DNA of 64,000 bases from Pogonophryne albipinna (Eukaryota > Chordata > Actinopteri > Perciformes > Artedidraconidae), in NCBI GenBank assembly GCA_028583405.1, contig CM053260.1:26914425-26978424 (forward strand), read 5' to 3'. Of this stretch, positions 9,688-22,536 are shown in pieces. The number at the start of each line of letters is the position of its first letter. The stretch's first letter is position 1. Under the pieces are notes generated by a model. That model searched no databases and was not told the origin of the DNA. It saw only the letters and a list, made by a program, of their open reading frames with translations. A program made the position numbers and the translations under genes.

Positions 9688-10377
9688 CAGGGGCGCCGTA
9701 AGGGGGTGAAAAGTTAGGACGATTCTAAGGGCCCATGACTGACAGGGGCCCCAAACATTTTTAGAACATTAAGAAAAAAATTTTAAGTAACCTTTCATCA
9801 ATCATCAATAATTAACATTAATATAACGTAATATTGATAATGTACTCACTAAACTTACGATTCATTTCACTTTTTTTCTTCCAAAAGTTAATTATCCAAA
9901 GCATCGAACACCCCCCTCTATTTACATGTAATGGTTTGGTCCTGCCTCCAAACGCTTTGCGGGGCCCTTTCTAGCAGAAAGTGAGAGCATGTGAGGAGGA
10001 ATGCTAGTAGGCCTACTTACGTGTTCCATTCAAAAATGTTATTAAAAAGGCATGTACACCATAACAGATGACTATTGAGGTCTATTGTCAGGAATGTTAG
10101 TGTTATATCAAATAGTGAATTCTACTGCAGCAGAATGTTCCACGTCTGCACAGTGTTATATGTTCACCGCTCAGTGTCAGTAAATATTGTGAAGTTAGTA
10201 TTGGACAACAAGATAGATGCAAGCCTGTACATGTAGAGTTATTTAAAGCATAAATGAGTGGGTTGGGTTCTGGAGGTGTGGTTACAGCATTGTGCTTGGT
10301 TGGCGTGGCCTGGGCCTAGTGGTGGGTCCCAATGTGATATCTTTTCATGTGGCCCAAAATCCCTGGCGGCGCCCCTG
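9688..10377 (+). mobile_element. hAT element H2, internally deleted (copy A)
   Basis: The ends CAGGGGCGCCGTAAGG and GGCGGCGCCCCTG are inverted and flanked by the perfect 8-bp duplication CCTATGGC. It is 690 bp long, against 2959 bp in copy B. The missing middle includes the start of a transposase-like frame and two nested transposons. The break joins TTACGTG to TTCCATTC with a 2-bp microhomology. Confidence 0.85.
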
Positions 10378-10385
10378 CCTATGGC

Positions 10386-10750
10386 TGGCGTCTCCCTTAG
10401 GGATAAGGTGAGAAGTTCAGTCATCCGGGAGGGACTCGGAGTTGAACCGCTCCTCCTTCGCGTCGAAAGGAGCCAGTTGAGGTGGTTCGGGCACCTAGTA
10501 AGGATGCCACCTGGGAGCCTCCCTAGGGAGGTGTTCCAGGCACGTCCAGCTGGGAAGAGACCAAGGGGTAGACCTAGGACCAGGTGGAGGGATTATATCT
10601 CTTCGCTGGCCTGGGAGCGCCTTGGGATCCCCCAGTCAGAGCTGGTTGATGTGGCCAGGGAACAGAACGTTTGGGGCTCTCTGCTGCAACTGCTACCCCC
10701 GCGACCCGACCACGGATAAGCGGGAGAAGATGGATGGAAGATGGATGGAT
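10386..10750 (+). pseudogene. RTE/Rex3-like LINE, 5'-truncated 3' end (copy A)
   Basis: The frame from 10381 to the stop at 10717-10719 encodes about 110 residues of a LINE C-terminus: LRWFGHLVRMP, GRPRTRWRDYISSLAWERLG and LLPPRPDHG, conserved in fish RTE-clade elements. It is followed directly by GATGGATG-type repeats, the tail expected for Rex3/RTE. The upstream endonuclease and reverse transcriptase are absent, and H2 is inserted at the 5' end. Non-functional remnant. Confidence 0.8.
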
Positions 10751-10872
10751 CCTATTTGGTCTTTATTTTTACCTTGCTTGAATCCTGTTTTTAACTCTGA
10801 CCTGTTGCTGCTATAAACACCTGAATTTCCCCAAGGGGATAAATAAAGTTCCATCTTATCTTATCTTATCTT
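10751..10872 (+). mobile_element. LINE/SINE 3' tail of (TTATC)n type (copy A)
   Basis: GAATTTCCCCAAGGGGATAAATAAAG followed by TCTTATCTTATCTTATCT: the short-hairpin, AATAAA and microsatellite tail of L2/CR1-like fish LINEs and the SINEs that copy them. Only the tail is recognisable. Similar tails occur at about 19263-19396 and 34589-34712. Confidence 0.6.
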
Positions 10873-11235
10873 CACCCTTATAGAATCATTTTGAGTGTAT
10901 GTTGCTATCTTTAAACAATGAAGATACAGAATCAGAATAGAAACAAGTACATTTGCAAGCCAAGGGCGGGGGATTTATTGGACAAGGACAAGTCAGCTGA
11001 TTTTACAGTATGCTATGGAAGAAGTGTGGAATTCAGCCATTTTGAAGCAATAACAGCAAACAGGCTTGTTTTAATTGAGAGGTACCTAGGTCCAACTCGC
11101 AGTGATCTGATTGGCCGAGGCAGAGCGAAGTGCACCTGCTGGAGTGTATTGTTCAACCAAAGCGTTGATGTAAGAAGGGCCGGATCCCTTTACAGCACTT
11201 TGAGCCAATACCAGTGTCTTGAAGCTAATTTGGGA

Positions 11236-12222
11236 AGATAAGATAAGATAGGAAGTACTCTATCAATCCCAATTTGGGCATTGTACATAAGAGAAATGAA
11301 AAGAAATAAACAATCCAAAATGTAAACATCACAAATAGAAATAAATAGCATCAAAAAAGTAGAAAATATACATGTGGAAATACACATTTACAGTAACAAA
11401 ATACAAAGCAGGATATTATATATACATTAAGTGTGTAAGGAATGGAATTGTAATATTAAATTGAATATAAATGTGAATTGTACAGTGTGAGTCTAAGTTT
11501 AAGTCCAGTTATCAAGAGAAGCCATTGGTACCATGTATGTATGTATGTATGTATGTATGTACTAGTATCATCAACATGTTGATTTCAGGAGCTCAAATCG
11601 AAACTCAAGACCCTTCGATTGAAACAGAACCACACTACATTACAGCCACATTTTGCGAACCTGAACGAGAACCTGTGTTATTTTCTGGGTCAGTCGAGGA
11701 ACCGTCCTCCTGATGACGTAAAGAGTGTATCTTGCACACCCAGATTCCTTGGAGTTTGAGTGTAGGAAACAACAGATGTTGATAGAAAGGTCCTGGATTG
11801 GAGAGTCCTTCATTGGAAGAAATAGCAGTTTGGTCTTGTTGAGGTTGAGTTTCGGACGTAGCGAGAAAAAGCTGTTGATATGTTGACTGTAGACTGCTTT
11901 ATGTGCTCTTTTCTTGCATACTGCTGATGTTCTACATGTAACAGACTTTGTTTTAGATCATTCAATTTTACATTTGACGCTTACTGAAAACAAGTCAATA
12001 TTGAAATCAACCAGAAACATTTCCTTTGATCTGACAGACTAAAAAGATTAAATACGTGTTTTGCCAACTTTTGACACAGCAAAGTTTCCATTTGAATCTT
12101 GTGAAATAGTTCAACTTTTTGACTTGGGACAGCATAATCCAAGCGTGTTAAAGTAGGCAACATTTATCAGATGAGTTTGAACTTGTTGCATTTCAAATAT
12201 ATATATATATATATTGTGTGTT
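11236..12222. other. Gene-poor sequence at the end of duplicated block A
   Basis: Begins with a minus-orientation LINE tail (GATAAGATAAGATAGGAAGTACTC) and holds an (ATGT)n microsatellite at 11532-11561, which is longer in copy B (35371-35412). An (AT)n run lies near 12198-12213. Small open frames are not supported by splice sites or conservation. Identity with copy B stops at 12222. Confidence 0.55.
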
Positions 12223-12722
12223 TGTCATAGTCTGCTCCATCATTCAACAGTAGTTTTCCATTCACCTGTCTCACCTGTTTTCCACACCCACTCGTTAGCT
12301 CACTCTCTTTCTCTTCTGCACCCATTAGTTTCTGCCAGTATTTAAACCCGCACCTTACACACACTCTTTGCCAGATTGTACTTTGCCTCATGCTTGTCTT
12401 TCCCGCGTTGTATACCAGATTGCCTACCCAGTTCCGACCCTGCCTGTCCTCGATCTGCCTGCTCTGCCTGTTCCCTGATCCTGCCTGTCCCTCGACTATC
12501 CTGTCTGGCCTGTTATCCGACCCTGCCTGTATCTACGCTGACCGCCTCGCTTACTCCCTGACTCTCTGCCTGTCCCTGACTCACCTTCTGCCCGCTGTCC
12601 TCCGGTGCGTTAAACTGCTCGGTTGGTATTCCTCAGATCCAGTGGAATCTCCAATAAAGTTTATTACCAATTCTCCTTGGTTTCTCGAGTGCTGCATTTG
12701 GGTTCTCCTTAAGATTGTGACA
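12223..12722 (+). repeat. 5' LTR of Ty3/gypsy element
   Basis: 500 bp, TG...CA ends, C/T-rich with repeated CCTGCCTGTC words, a TATTTAAA box near 12339 and an AATAAAG signal near 12653. The gag-pol frame stays open back into the LTR by chance. Confidence 0.93.
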
Positions 12723-12740
12723 GAACAATCTGGCCAGAAC

Positions 12741-15700
12741 ATGGACCCAGCGCACTCCTCTTCACCTAGAGACCGTTTCGAGAGAGTTGAGGACGCTCTC
12801 CAGATGCAGGAAGCCTCGATAGCCGCCCTGGCCACCGAGGCTCATCATGCTAACTGTTCACATGACCAGACGCTAACCTATTTATCTGCGCAGCTACAGC
12901 AGCTAACGGCTACTGTGCAGCAGCTAGTGGCAGGAGTGGCCGCTCCAGCGCCTCTTCCTATGCCGTCGACACCCGCTTCTGCATCACCTCTGATGGGATT
13001 TACCCCGGAGCCTCGGGTGGGAACTCCGGAGCGCTACGCCGGGGAACCGGAGGGCTGCAGCCCGTTTCTTACGAACTGTTCTATCCTGTTTGCGCTGCAG
13101 CCACACACTTTTGCTTCTGAAGCTGCTCGTGTGGCGTTCACGGTCAATCATTTGACTGGGAAAGCCCGACTGTGGGGCACAGCGGAATGGGAGCAACAAA
13201 CACCCGCCTGCTCTTCGTTCCCCGCTTTTTCTGCGGAGCTGCGCAAGGTGTTTGGACCCGTGTCTGTGGGTCCAGACGCTGCAGGAGGACTACTGAACCT
13301 GAGCCAGGGTAATGGATCTGTGGTGGATTATGCCATTGAGTTTCGCACCCAGAGCCGCCTCAGCAACTGGAATTCTGCAGCCCAGTGTGACTCCTATCTG
13401 CGTGGTTTGGCGGATTACATTAAAGACGAGCTGGTGTCGTTTGATCTGCCCAATTCACTGGATGGGTTGATTGAACTGACTTCCCGCATGGATCGGCGCA
13501 TCCAGACACGGAGACGGGAGCAACGATCGGAGGGAGTTCAACATGCCTGGGCGCCCCGAAGTCCGAGTTTGGCTGCGACTCCTCACCTCACTCCAGAGCC
13601 GCAACCAGGGGGGGATGAGCCCATGCAGGTGGGTCGCACCAACCTCACTTTGGAGGAACGTGAGCATCGCAGACGTCGTAACCTGTGTCTCTACTGCGGC
13701 CGGGCCGGCCATTTTGTTTCTCACTGCCCGGGAAAGAGGCAAGGCTCAGCAGTAATGGGGAACATACTGGTGAGCCAAACCCCTGGATTTGTTCCCGCTC
13801 AGAGACCATTGAGCCACGCCAGGTTGCTATTACCGGATAGCTCTCAGACTCTTGCTGTTTTTATTGACTCTGGTTCGGACGCGAATATTATGGACGAGAA
13901 GCTTATGCTGCAGTTGGGAATAGACCGGGTTCTTTTGTCTCGCCCAGTTCCAGCCAACGCCTTAGACGATCACCTGCTGGGGACAGTGACTCATCAGACT
14001 GTACCCGTTCACATGCTCCTGTCTGGGAACCATCATGAAACTATTCAGTTTCATGTTCTCCGGTCTCCACATATTCCGCTGATCCTGGGTTATCCATGGC
14101 TCCGCCGCCACAACCCTAACTTTAACTGGGAGACGGGAGCCATTTTGGGTTGGAGTCCTTCTTGTCATCTGATCTGCCTGAAACAGGCTGCCGCGCCTCA
14201 GCGTTCGATGAACCCTAGCCAAGTTCCAGATGTTACAGGGGATCCACCGGAATATCTGGACTTCAAGGAAGTATTCAGCAAGTCGGGGGCTACTTCCTTA
14301 CCACCACACCGGCCCTACGACTGTGCCATCGACCTGCATCCTGGCACCAGCCCTCCCAGGGGTCGATTGTACTCCCTGTCTGCTCCGGAAAGAGTTTCCA
14401 TGGAGACTTATATCAATGACTCTCTGGCGGCTGGGATTATTCGCCCGTCCTCATCACCTGCTGGCGCAGGGTTCTTCTTTGTGGAGAAGAAGGACAAGAC
14501 CCTAAGGCCCTGTATCGACTTTCGGGGTCTTAATGACATTACGATCAAGAATCGATACCCACTGCCTCTTATCTCTTCTGCATTCGAGTTGCTGCAGGGA
14601 GCAACCATATTCACAAAGCTGGACTTGCGTAACGCGTACCACTTGGTACGTATTCGCGAGGGGGATGAGTGGAAGACCGCCTTCAACACCACCTCGGGGC
14701 ACTACGAGTACCTCGTCATGCCTTTTGGGCTTACCAACGCCCCTGCAGTATTCCAGGCGTTGGTAAATGACGTGCTCCAAGACATGTTGGACCGACACGT
14801 GTTTGTTTACTTGGATGACATCCTGATCTTTTCCAAGACGCTGAAAGAACACGTGCACCACGTCCAGGCGGTTCTCAGGAGATTGCTCGAGAACTCGCTG
14901 TTCGTTAAAACGGAGAAGTGCGAGTTTCACACATCCTCTGTCTCTTTTCTGGGATACATCGTGGGACAGGGGAGCATCGAGATGGATCCTTCCAAGGTTG
15001 ATGCAGTCACTTCCTGGCCGGTTCCAGAATCCCGGAAGCGGCTACAACAGTTCCTCGGGTTCGCCAACTTCTACCGGAGGTTCATTCGTGGATACAGTAC
15101 CCTGGCCGCTCCTCTCACAGCCCTGACCTCCTCTAAGGTTATGTTCCAGTGGTCCTCCTCAGCTGAGGAGGCGTTCCAGAACCTTAAGGCCAGGTTCACC
15201 TCCGCCCCCATCCTCCGAGTACCCGATCCTGTAAGACAGTTTGTTTTGGAGGTGGATGCTTCTGATATGGGGGTGGGAGCCATCCTGTCTCAGCGAGCAA
15301 TGAACAGCCAAAAACTCCATCCCTGTGCTTTCTTTTCAAGGCGTTTGACTCCAGCGGAAAGAAATGATGATGTGGGAAACCGGGAGCTGCTAGCAGTGAA
15401 GTTGGCTCTGGAGGAGTGGCGTCACTGGCTCGAGGGGACCAGTCAACCTTTCCTGGTGTGGACCGACCACAAGAATTTGGAGTACATCCGGTCGGCCCGC
15501 AGACTGAATTCCCGACAGGCTAGATGGGCCCTTTTCTTCACTCGGTTCAATTTCTCCCTCTCCTACCGCCCTGGTTCTCGGAACATTAAGGCTGACGCTC
15601 TTTCTCGTCAGTTTGGAGAGGGAGGTAACATTCCCAGGGGCTTGGACACCATCCTTCCTTCTCCTCAGCTCGTCGCCGCCCTCATCTGGGAGGTGGAGGA

Positions 15701-17210
15701 GAGGGTCAAGGCCGCCCAGCAGGACCAGCCGGGACCCAGTGCCTGTCCTCCGAACCGCCTGTTCGTTCCGCAGACGTTGAGGTCTGATGTTATCCAGTTG
15801 GCTCATAACTCCAGACTCACCTGCCATCCTGGGATCCAACGTACATGGGAGGTAGTCCAGCAAAGGTTCTGGTGGGCAACACTTAAGGAGGACACCAGGG
15901 AATTTGTTAATGCCTGCCCTGTTTGCAATCAAAACAAGTCTTCTCACCAAGCTCCTGCTGGTCTCCTACGACCTCTGCCTATCCCTCATCGCCCCTGGTC
16001 TCACATTTCTCTGGACTTTGTTACTGGTCTGCCACCGTCCAACGGACACACTGCCATCTTGACGGTGGTAGACCGATTCAGTAAGATGGCTCATTTTGTG
16101 CCGATACCCAAGCTCCCCTCAGCTAAAGAGACGGCGGAGCTGGTCCTGCTCCATGTGTTCCGTCTCCATGGGCTGCCTACTGATGTGGTTTCCGATCGTG
16201 GTCCTCAATTTACCTCAGTGTTCTGGAGGGAATTCTGCACGCTCCTTGGGGCCACGGTCAGTCTGTCATCCGGTTTCCATCCGCAATCCAACGGTCAGAC
16301 AGAAAGAAAGAACCAGGAGATGGAGACGACCTTACGCTGTATAGTCTCCAAGCACCCAGCGGCCTGGGCTAAACAACTGCTCTGGGTCGAGTACGCCCAC
16401 AACACTCTGGTCAGTTCGGCCACCAAGCTGTCCCCATTTCAGTGTGCTTACGGGTTTCAACCCCCTCTGTTTCCGGCCCTGGAGAGGGAGGTTACCTGTC
16501 CGTCCGTCCAGGCTTTCATCCGTCGTTGTCGACGGACCTGGAATCAAGCCCGGAGAACTCTCGTTTGTTCGGCCAACCGGTACGCCTCCTCTGCCAACCG
16601 CCGACGTTCCAAAGCACCTGTCTACCAGGTGGGCCAAAAGGTATGGCTTTCCTCCCGGGATATTCCTTTACGGGTGGATTCGAAGAAGCTTGCACCTAGA
16701 TTCATTGGACCTTTTGAGATTGTCAGGATAATCAATCCCGCAGCAGTAAGGCTAAGACTGCCTCGGACTCTGCGGATCCATCCCACCTTCCACGTTTCCA
16801 GGATCAAACCTGTCCGAGAGAGTGCCTTGGTTCCTGCGGTCCCTCCCCCACCACCCCCCCGGATGATTGACGGCGGGACTACGTACACTCTCCGACGACT
16901 TCTTCGTTCCCGTCGCAGAGGAAGAGGAGTCCAGTACCTGGTGGACTGGAAGGGTTACGGCCCTGAGGAGAGGGCTTGGGTTCCAGCTCGTCATGTGTTG
17001 GACCCCCGGCTCATCAGGGAGTTCCATCGGCGTAATCCCGAGCAACCATCTAAGACTGTCACGTCGACGGGCAGAGACACAGGGAGAGTCTCTCCTCTTA
17101 CCGTCAGCTCTTCAGAGGAGGACAGCGAGGGGCCGGCTTCTGATGAGGACGCAGATTCCCACAGGGGGCAGGAGAGGGAGGCCGAAAGAACTTTTTCAGA
17201 TGAGTATTAA
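12741..17210 (+). CDS. gag-pol polyprotein with chromodomain (Ty3/gypsy)
   Basis: A frame of 1489 codons; the ATG 18 bp after the 5' LTR (MDPAHSSS) is chosen as start because the earlier ATG lies inside the LTR. In order: Gag with a CCHC knuckle ([14 protein letters not shown], residue 316 on); aspartic protease (IDSGSD, catalytic D376); reverse transcriptase with YLDDIL at 690-695; RNase H ([11 protein letters not shown] about 839); integrase with an HHCC finger (about 1022-1062) and DDE residues D1092, D1152, E1188 (D35E spacing); C-terminal chromodomain ([15 protein letters not shown], about 1400-1415). It copies element RNA to DNA and inserts it; chromodomains guide insertion to marked chromatin in this clade. 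Gag and Pol share one frame, with no stop or shift between them. No frameshift seen, so it may be active. Confidence 0.93.
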   Translation: MDPAHSSSPRDRFERVEDALQMQEASIAALATEAHHANCSHDQTLTYLSAQLQQLTATVQQLVAGVAAPAPLPMPSTPASASPLMGFTPEPRVGTPERYAGEPEGCSPFLTNCSILFALQPHTFASEAARVAFTVNHLTGKARLWGTAEWEQQTPACSSFPAFSAELRKVFGPVSVGPDAAGGLLNLSQGNGSVVDYAIEFRTQSRLSNWNSAAQCDSYLRGLADYIKDELVSFDLPNSLDGLIELTSRMDRRIQTRRREQRSEGVQHAWAPRSPSLAATPHLTPEPQPGGDEPMQVGRTNLTLEEREHRRRRNLCLYCGRAGHFVSHCPGKRQGSAVMGNILVSQTPGFVPAQRPLSHARLLLPDSSQTLAVFIDSGSDANIMDEKLMLQLGIDRVLLSRPVPANALDDHLLGTVTHQTVPVHMLLSGNHHETIQFHVLRSPHIPLILGYPWLRRHNPNFNWETGAILGWSPSCHLICLKQAAAPQRSMNPSQVPDVTGDPPEYLDFKEVFSKSGATSLPPHRPYDCAIDLHPGTSPPRGRLYSLSAPERVSMETYINDSLAAGIIRPSSSPAGAGFFFVEKKDKTLRPCIDFRGLNDITIKNRYPLPLISSAFELLQGATIFTKLDLRNAYHLVRIREGDEWKTAFNTTSGHYEYLVMPFGLTNAPAVFQALVNDVLQDMLDRHVFVYLDDILIFSKTLKEHVHHVQAVLRRLLENSLFVKTEKCEFHTSSVSFLGYIVGQGSIEMDPSKVDAVTSWPVPESRKRLQQFLGFANFYRRFIRGYSTLAAPLTALTSSKVMFQWSSSAEEAFQNLKARFTSAPILRVPDPVRQFVLEVDASDMGVGAILSQRAMNSQKLHPCAFFSRRLTPAERNDDVGNRELLAVKLALEEWRHWLEGTSQPFLVWTDHKNLEYIRSARRLNSRQARWALFFTRFNFSLSYRPGSRNIKADALSRQFGEGGNIPRGLDTILPSPQLVAALIWEVEERVKAAQQDQPGPSACPPNRLFVPQTLRSDVIQLAHNSRLTCHPGIQRTWEVVQQRFWWATLKEDTREFVNACPVCNQNKSSHQAPAGLLRPLPIPHRPWSHISLDFVTGLPPSNGHTAILTVVDRFSKMAHFVPIPKLPSAKETAELVLLHVFRLHGLPTDVVSDRGPQFTSVFWREFCTLLGATVSLSSGFHPQSNGQTERKNQEMETTLRCIVSKHPAAWAKQLLWVEYAHNTLVSSATKLSPFQCAYGFQPPLFPALEREVTCPSVQAFIRRCRRTWNQARRTLVCSANRYASSANRRRSKAPVYQVGQKVWLSSRDIPLRVDSKKLAPRFIGPFEIVRIINPAAVRLRLPRTLRIHPTFHVSRIKPVRESALVPAVPPPPPPRMIDGGTTYTLRRLLRSRRRGRGVQYLVDWKGYGPEERAWVPARHVLDPRLIREFHRRNPEQPSKTVTSTGRDTGRVSPLTVSSSEEDSEGPASDEDADSHRGQEREAERTFSDEY

Positions 17211-17281
17211 TCCCATCTCCCACCCTCCTCTGTAGATTAGCATTTAGGGACGTCAGGAGCCGTCCATTAAGGGGGGGGTTC
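17211..17281 (+). other. Untranslated segment and polypurine tract
   Basis: Short 3' untranslated stretch ending AAGGGGGGGGTTC directly before the LTR. The G-run primes plus-strand DNA synthesis in this element type. Confidence 0.75.
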
Positions 17282-17781
17282 TGTCATAGTCTGCTCCATC
17301 ATTCAACAGTAGTTTTCCATTCACCTGTCTCACCTGTTTTCCACACCCACTCGTTAGCTCACTCTCTTTCTCTTCTGCACCCATTAGTTTATGCCAGTAT
17401 TTAAACCCGCACCTTACACACACTCTTTGCCAGATTGTACTTTGCCTCATGCTTGTCTTTCCCGCGTTGTATACCAGATTGCCTACCCGGTTCCGACCCT
17501 GCCTGTCCTCGATCTGCCTGCTCTGCCTGTTCCCTGATCCTGCCTGTCCCTCGACTATCCTGTCTGGCCTGTTATCCGACCCTGCCTGTATCTACGCTGA
17601 CCGCCTCGCTTACTCCCTGACTCTCTGCCTGTCCCTGACTCACCTTCTGCCCGCTGTCCTCCGGTGCGTTAAACTGCTCGGTTGGTATTCCTCAGATCCA
17701 GTGGAATCTCCAATAAAGTTTATTACCAATTCTCCTTGGTTTCTCGAGTGCTGCATTTGGGTTCTCCTTAAGATTGTGACA
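17282..17781 (+). repeat. 3' LTR of Ty3/gypsy element
   Basis: 500 bp and nearly identical to the 5' LTR (TTTCTGCC versus TTTATGCC; ACCCAGTT versus ACCCGGTT are the differences noticed). Confidence 0.93.
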
Positions 17782-18700
17782 GGGTTAGGTTGTACATTTC
17801 CTGACAGTAATAACAACAACAAAAACAGGCATCTTTTCCTCTTAAACGACACACATACATTGTCATCTAATTTAGAAACACCGGAAAAGTCTGCGAGAGT
17901 GTGATTCGAGCTTAAGAAGCAGTCCTGAAGAACCATCATCGCAGGAAAACAAAAAAGACAAACATATTTTGTCGAGCAGATTGACTGTGACAAGGCAACC
18001 GGTAATTGTTTGAGCAACACATCCGAACCTTTGCAGGGGATGCCCACTGCGGGTGGCAGAACAGACCTGAATCCAGAAGACTCCTCAGAAAGACTAGAGA
18101 TCTTCTCATAGTCCAAAACAGTTAACAGGCACAGCAGAATCCCGATATGGGCCATTTCCCCAGACCAGCACACAGTATCCGCGATGTTCCTGGAGCAAAA
18201 TCAGCACAGCAGCAAAGGACAGGCGAAAACAGCAGCGTGGAAGCGCTCCGGTCCCTCCGTGGTATCCCCGGGGTGAAAGCAGGCCTCTGCAACAGCAGAA
18301 CCAGGACAGGTGGAAAGCAGGCCCCAGCCGTGGTAAAATCCTCCTCCGTACCGCAGCACACGCCCGGTGGAAGCAGGCCAAGCCCGAAGCGTGGATCCAC
18401 TCTGTCTCTCCGCGACGACTCCGGGGTAAAAACCTCTCCAGTACAGCCGTATTCTACAGGTGGGAGCAGGCCTCCGTAGATCGCAGATCGCAGATCGCAG
18501 GCAGCAACAGGTGGAGCTGCTCCGTCTCTTCGTGACGAGCAGGCCTCCGTAAAATCGCAGATCGCATACAGCAACAGGTGGAGCCGCTCCGTCTCTTTGC
18601 GACGTCTCCGGAGGAAAAACACCTCAGTACAGCCGTACTCGACAGGTGGGAGTAGGCCTCGGCAGATCGCAGACAACTAAAACTACTACTTGTATAAGCA
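17782..18700 (-). pseudogene. LINE 5' fragment with 2A-like leader, cut by the LTR element
   Basis: Minus-strand reading ends CLFLLLLLLSGNVQPNP and is broken by the LTR exactly at the next codon. A hydrophobic run followed by SG(N/D)V..NPGP is the 2A-like start of ORF1 in many fish and invertebrate non-LTR elements. Upstream on the minus strand, 18240-18680 has imperfect repeats (GCAGGCCTCCGTA, CTCCGTCTCTTCG words) resembling tandem promoter units. The rest of the LINE is absent, unusual because LINEs normally lose their 5' end. Clade assignment (L2/CR1-like) is inference. Confidence 0.5.
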
Positions 18701-20147
18701 GGGATGGCTAAAAGTTTGTAAGCAGGAGAGCTAGATGCTAACAGATATGCCAAATGCTAACAGGTAGTGCGAGCCTGTAGAAAATCAGTTCCTTCATTTT
18801 AGATAAGATAAGATGTACTTTATTGATCCCAAATTGGGACTTTTTGTTATGCTTTAGTATAAGTAATATACGGTATATCCATGATGAGTTTATAGATGAA
18901 TAGTTTTAATATTTATCAACGTACAAAAGTGATTACAGCTCTGGGCAGGCTTCTCTTTGCATAAAGGGTGAAGAAGTGTTTTCAACAGCGGTGTGCAGGA
19001 TTTTATTTTGTGTTAACTTATTTATTTACTCACTCTTACGTTCTTAATTTAATGAGGACAAACTCAGAGATAATTTAAGTTTTTCTTTCACACAGGACTA
19101 TATGAAATATGTTTTTACCTGCAGTGTTTTTACAAGACTTTAAACCTGCACTCACATCTGAACACTTATGTAAATATATTTAACAGTACAAATATGTATA
19201 TGTCCATTTAAATCAACAGTTGCTATATCACTTGATCACTTTATTTTTTAATATTCTTTTAATTATTTGTATTCTATTTTATCTTTATTTTTTACCTTGT
19301 GTGAATCCTGTTTTTTTCACTCTGACTCTGTTTCTGCTAAAAACAGCTGCATTTCCACACAGGGATAAATAAAGTTCAATCTTAACTTGTCTTATCTATT
19401 ATGTGGACTACTTATTGACTAAACAACCAGATTTCCAGTTTTCGTGAAAACATCCGACATCGGGATAAAATATGTTGAGAAAAAACAGAAAAAAAACAAT
19501 ACAGGTAAGACATGACAATCTTGTTGTTGATTAGCTCACACAGAACCATCTTTAATAATAGCCTACACAATGCAGTGACAGGTAGGACATCAGAGGGTGT
19601 GTCGTAGATGAGTTACCTTAACACTCAGTTCATTAGAATACATTTATTATATCACATACACACTGGTGATCGAAGTAAAGCAATTATATTGTTGTAAAAC
19701 TGCAAAAGTCTTAAAATGATTTGGCAGGAAACACACATTACGAGCAGAAAGACAGATGGCTAGTCATGGTACAAAGATTATCCTCTGTGAACAAATGAAT
19801 ACATCAAGATCAGGGGTTACATCTAATGATTATGTAATTAGTAATACTACTTCTATGTTTTATTAACTAAGATTTAAATCATACATCGGTGATAAATACT
19901 TAATCAAATCGGCTCACTCAATTAACATTTTACAATTATTACCTAAGGTCCAAAAGGAAATGTAACTTCAGTTTATATCTTCCACGTTACCAAACTATAT
20001 TTTCCTCAAACGTGATTGGTCCAATGGTGACGGGATGGAGCTGATCTTGGTTTTCAACGGAGCGATATGTCCTTCTTCTACAGTGCTGTGATATAAGAGG
20101 GATATAATGATTAGACACATATACAGTATATATATATATATAAATAA
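18701..20147. other. Gene-poor AT-rich sequence
   Basis: No gene recognised. Two LINE-type 3' tails occur: minus orientation at about 18800-18845 (GATAAGATGTACTTTATTGATCCC) and plus orientation at about 19263-19396 (GGATAAATAAAGTTC then TTAACTTGTCTTATC). An (AT)n run lies near 20128-20142. Confidence 0.5.
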
Positions 20148-20393
20148 AGGTCCCCTATTATACTGTTTTTCATCAATATATTATAGTTCTCGGTTATATA
20201 CAAAACTTGTCTCTGAAGTGTTTGGCTCCAAACACCAAACAGATCATTGCAGCATTACCCATAATCCCCTCTGTTTCAGCCCTGTTTCAAAAGTGCTGAT
20301 TCTCTGTCTGTTACTTTAGATGAAAATAAGAAGCCCCTCCCCACGCCCCTCTGAGAGAGATTTGGTTAGAAAGAACACAATGGTGCTCTAGGA

Positions 20394-20460
20394 CAGGGGT
20401 TCCCAACCTTTTTTCCCAAGAGCCCCCCCAAATGACTCCTGTTGGAAGTTGCGCCCCCCC

Positions 20461-20514
<54 letters not shown>

Positions 20515-21189
20515 GGGGGGGCAACAGCGGTAATTAAAGTTTAAAAGTCTCAAAAATGCTACAACTTCTGTCACAAACTGGATGAATGTGAAGTATGTTG
20601 TTAAAGGAGGATGAAAGCGTAACTAAGGAGCACTATTGGAGTGACTTTGATGGTTATTGGACTCAGGATTAATTCATTTGGATTCCCGCTGTATGAAGAA
20701 ATTAAAGGACGGCACAAGTGGAAACAATTCACAAAGGCATTAAACTGTTTAAAACACATGCTCAAAGTAAGCCGGATTTTGCCGATGTGTTTATGTGGAT
20801 TCAAAAGTCCTAAATAATCTACAAAATGGAGGAGACCGATCTGATCGGAGCAAGTGTGACAAATAATCCAACTGAAACCGGCATGGACAATGACTATGTT
20901 TTAAAAATGCGCTTATCCAGACAAGCCTGGTTTGGACACTTTACGGGCAGAAGAAACATTTCTATTAAAGAAAGAATTATACATTTCTGTCTTTTTATTC
21001 CTTTAATACTAACTTGAATTGTTATTCAAATTAATTATCAATTATTTTTTATATTTTATTGTAATGTAGAGACAAGGCTTTTAGTGACAATCATGTATTG
21101 CTTTACAATTATATGTAAAAAATAAATAAATTTGGCCTCAAATCATCTGAGGCCTGGCGCCCCCCTGCGATCTTTGGCCCCCCAGGTTG
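20394..21189 (+). mobile_element. hAT element nested in M1
   Basis: A 796-bp element starting CAGGGGTTCCCAACC and ending CCCCCCAGGTTG, flanked by the perfect 8-bp duplication CTCTAGGA. It carries a (CA)n microsatellite. A 63-codon frame at 20826-21017 shows no recognisable domain. Confidence 0.8.
20463..20511. repeat. (CA)n microsatellite
   Basis: About 24 uninterrupted CA units inside the hAT element. Confidence 0.95.
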
Positions 21190-21434
21190 CTCTAGGAGGA
21201 GATTCAGGTGATAAGGGGGGGGGGGGTGGATACCTTTTGTTGGTGATTGGCTAATGGTTACACAAGCCAAAACATCGTTATGACATCATAAAGTGGCCAA
21301 AATCTGTTCAGCTCATTTTCAGACAGGTTTTTATAGAAATGCATCAGGACAAAAAGTGAGAGAATCTATTTTACTGAAACTTTCAGTATCTCTTTACACA
21401 GAGGGGACACATGTTGATGTAGAAGAGACATGCA

Positions 21435-21711
21435 TGCACATTTATATTTATATTTAAGAAGTACAATACCAGCTCAAGTTTAATTTGTGGGCCGCATCCC
21501 ATAATCCCCTCTGTTTCAGCCCTGTTTCAAAGGTGCTGATTCTCTGTCTGTTACTTTAGATGAAAATAAGGAGCCCCTCCCCACGCCCCTCTGAGAGAGA
21601 TTTGGTTAAAAAGAACACTATGGTGCTCTAGGAGGAGTCTCTTTACACAGAGGGGACACATGTTTATGTATGAAAGACATGAACAAGTGGATGTTGCATA
21701 ATAGGTGACCT
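21435..21711 (+). mobile_element. Chimeric H1/M1 fragment
   Basis: A short piece of the H1 right side (AAGAAGTACAATACCAGCTC to GGGCCGCAT) is fused to the right half of M1, which ends before TTAA at 21712-21715. The fusion point is the same as at 1519/1520. Confidence 0.7.
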
Positions 21712-21714
21712 TTA

Positions 21715-22536
<822 letters not shown>

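Larger units (their letters stand above)
12223..17781 (+). mobile_element. Ty3/gypsy chromovirus-type LTR retrotransposon, near complete
   Basis: Two 500-bp LTRs enclose one gag-pol frame. The LTRs begin TGTCATAG, end TTGTGACA and differ at only about two positions seen by eye, so insertion is recent. A G-run (17271-17278) just before the right LTR serves as polypurine tract. Flanks are GTGTT and GGGTT, at best an imperfect 5-bp duplication. The left flank is the last base of block A homology; the right flank is a broken LINE. Confidence 0.95.
20148..21434 (+). mobile_element. M1 transposon split by a hAT insertion
   Basis: Left end AGGTCCCCTATTATAC, preceded by ATAA rather than TTAA, followed by normal M1 sequence. 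It is interrupted by the hAT element at 20394-21189 and resumes at GCTCTAGGAGG. After one core of the 37-bp repeat it is joined to an H1 fragment, so its right end is lost. Confidence 0.75.

Noticed and set aside
10918..11241. 107-codon frame in both copies
   Set aside because: No domain, no neighbouring splice evidence; preserved only because the duplication is recent.
18122..18676. 184-codon Cys/Arg-rich minus frame
   Set aside because: Runs over imperfect repeats of a LINE 5' region; other frames are also open.
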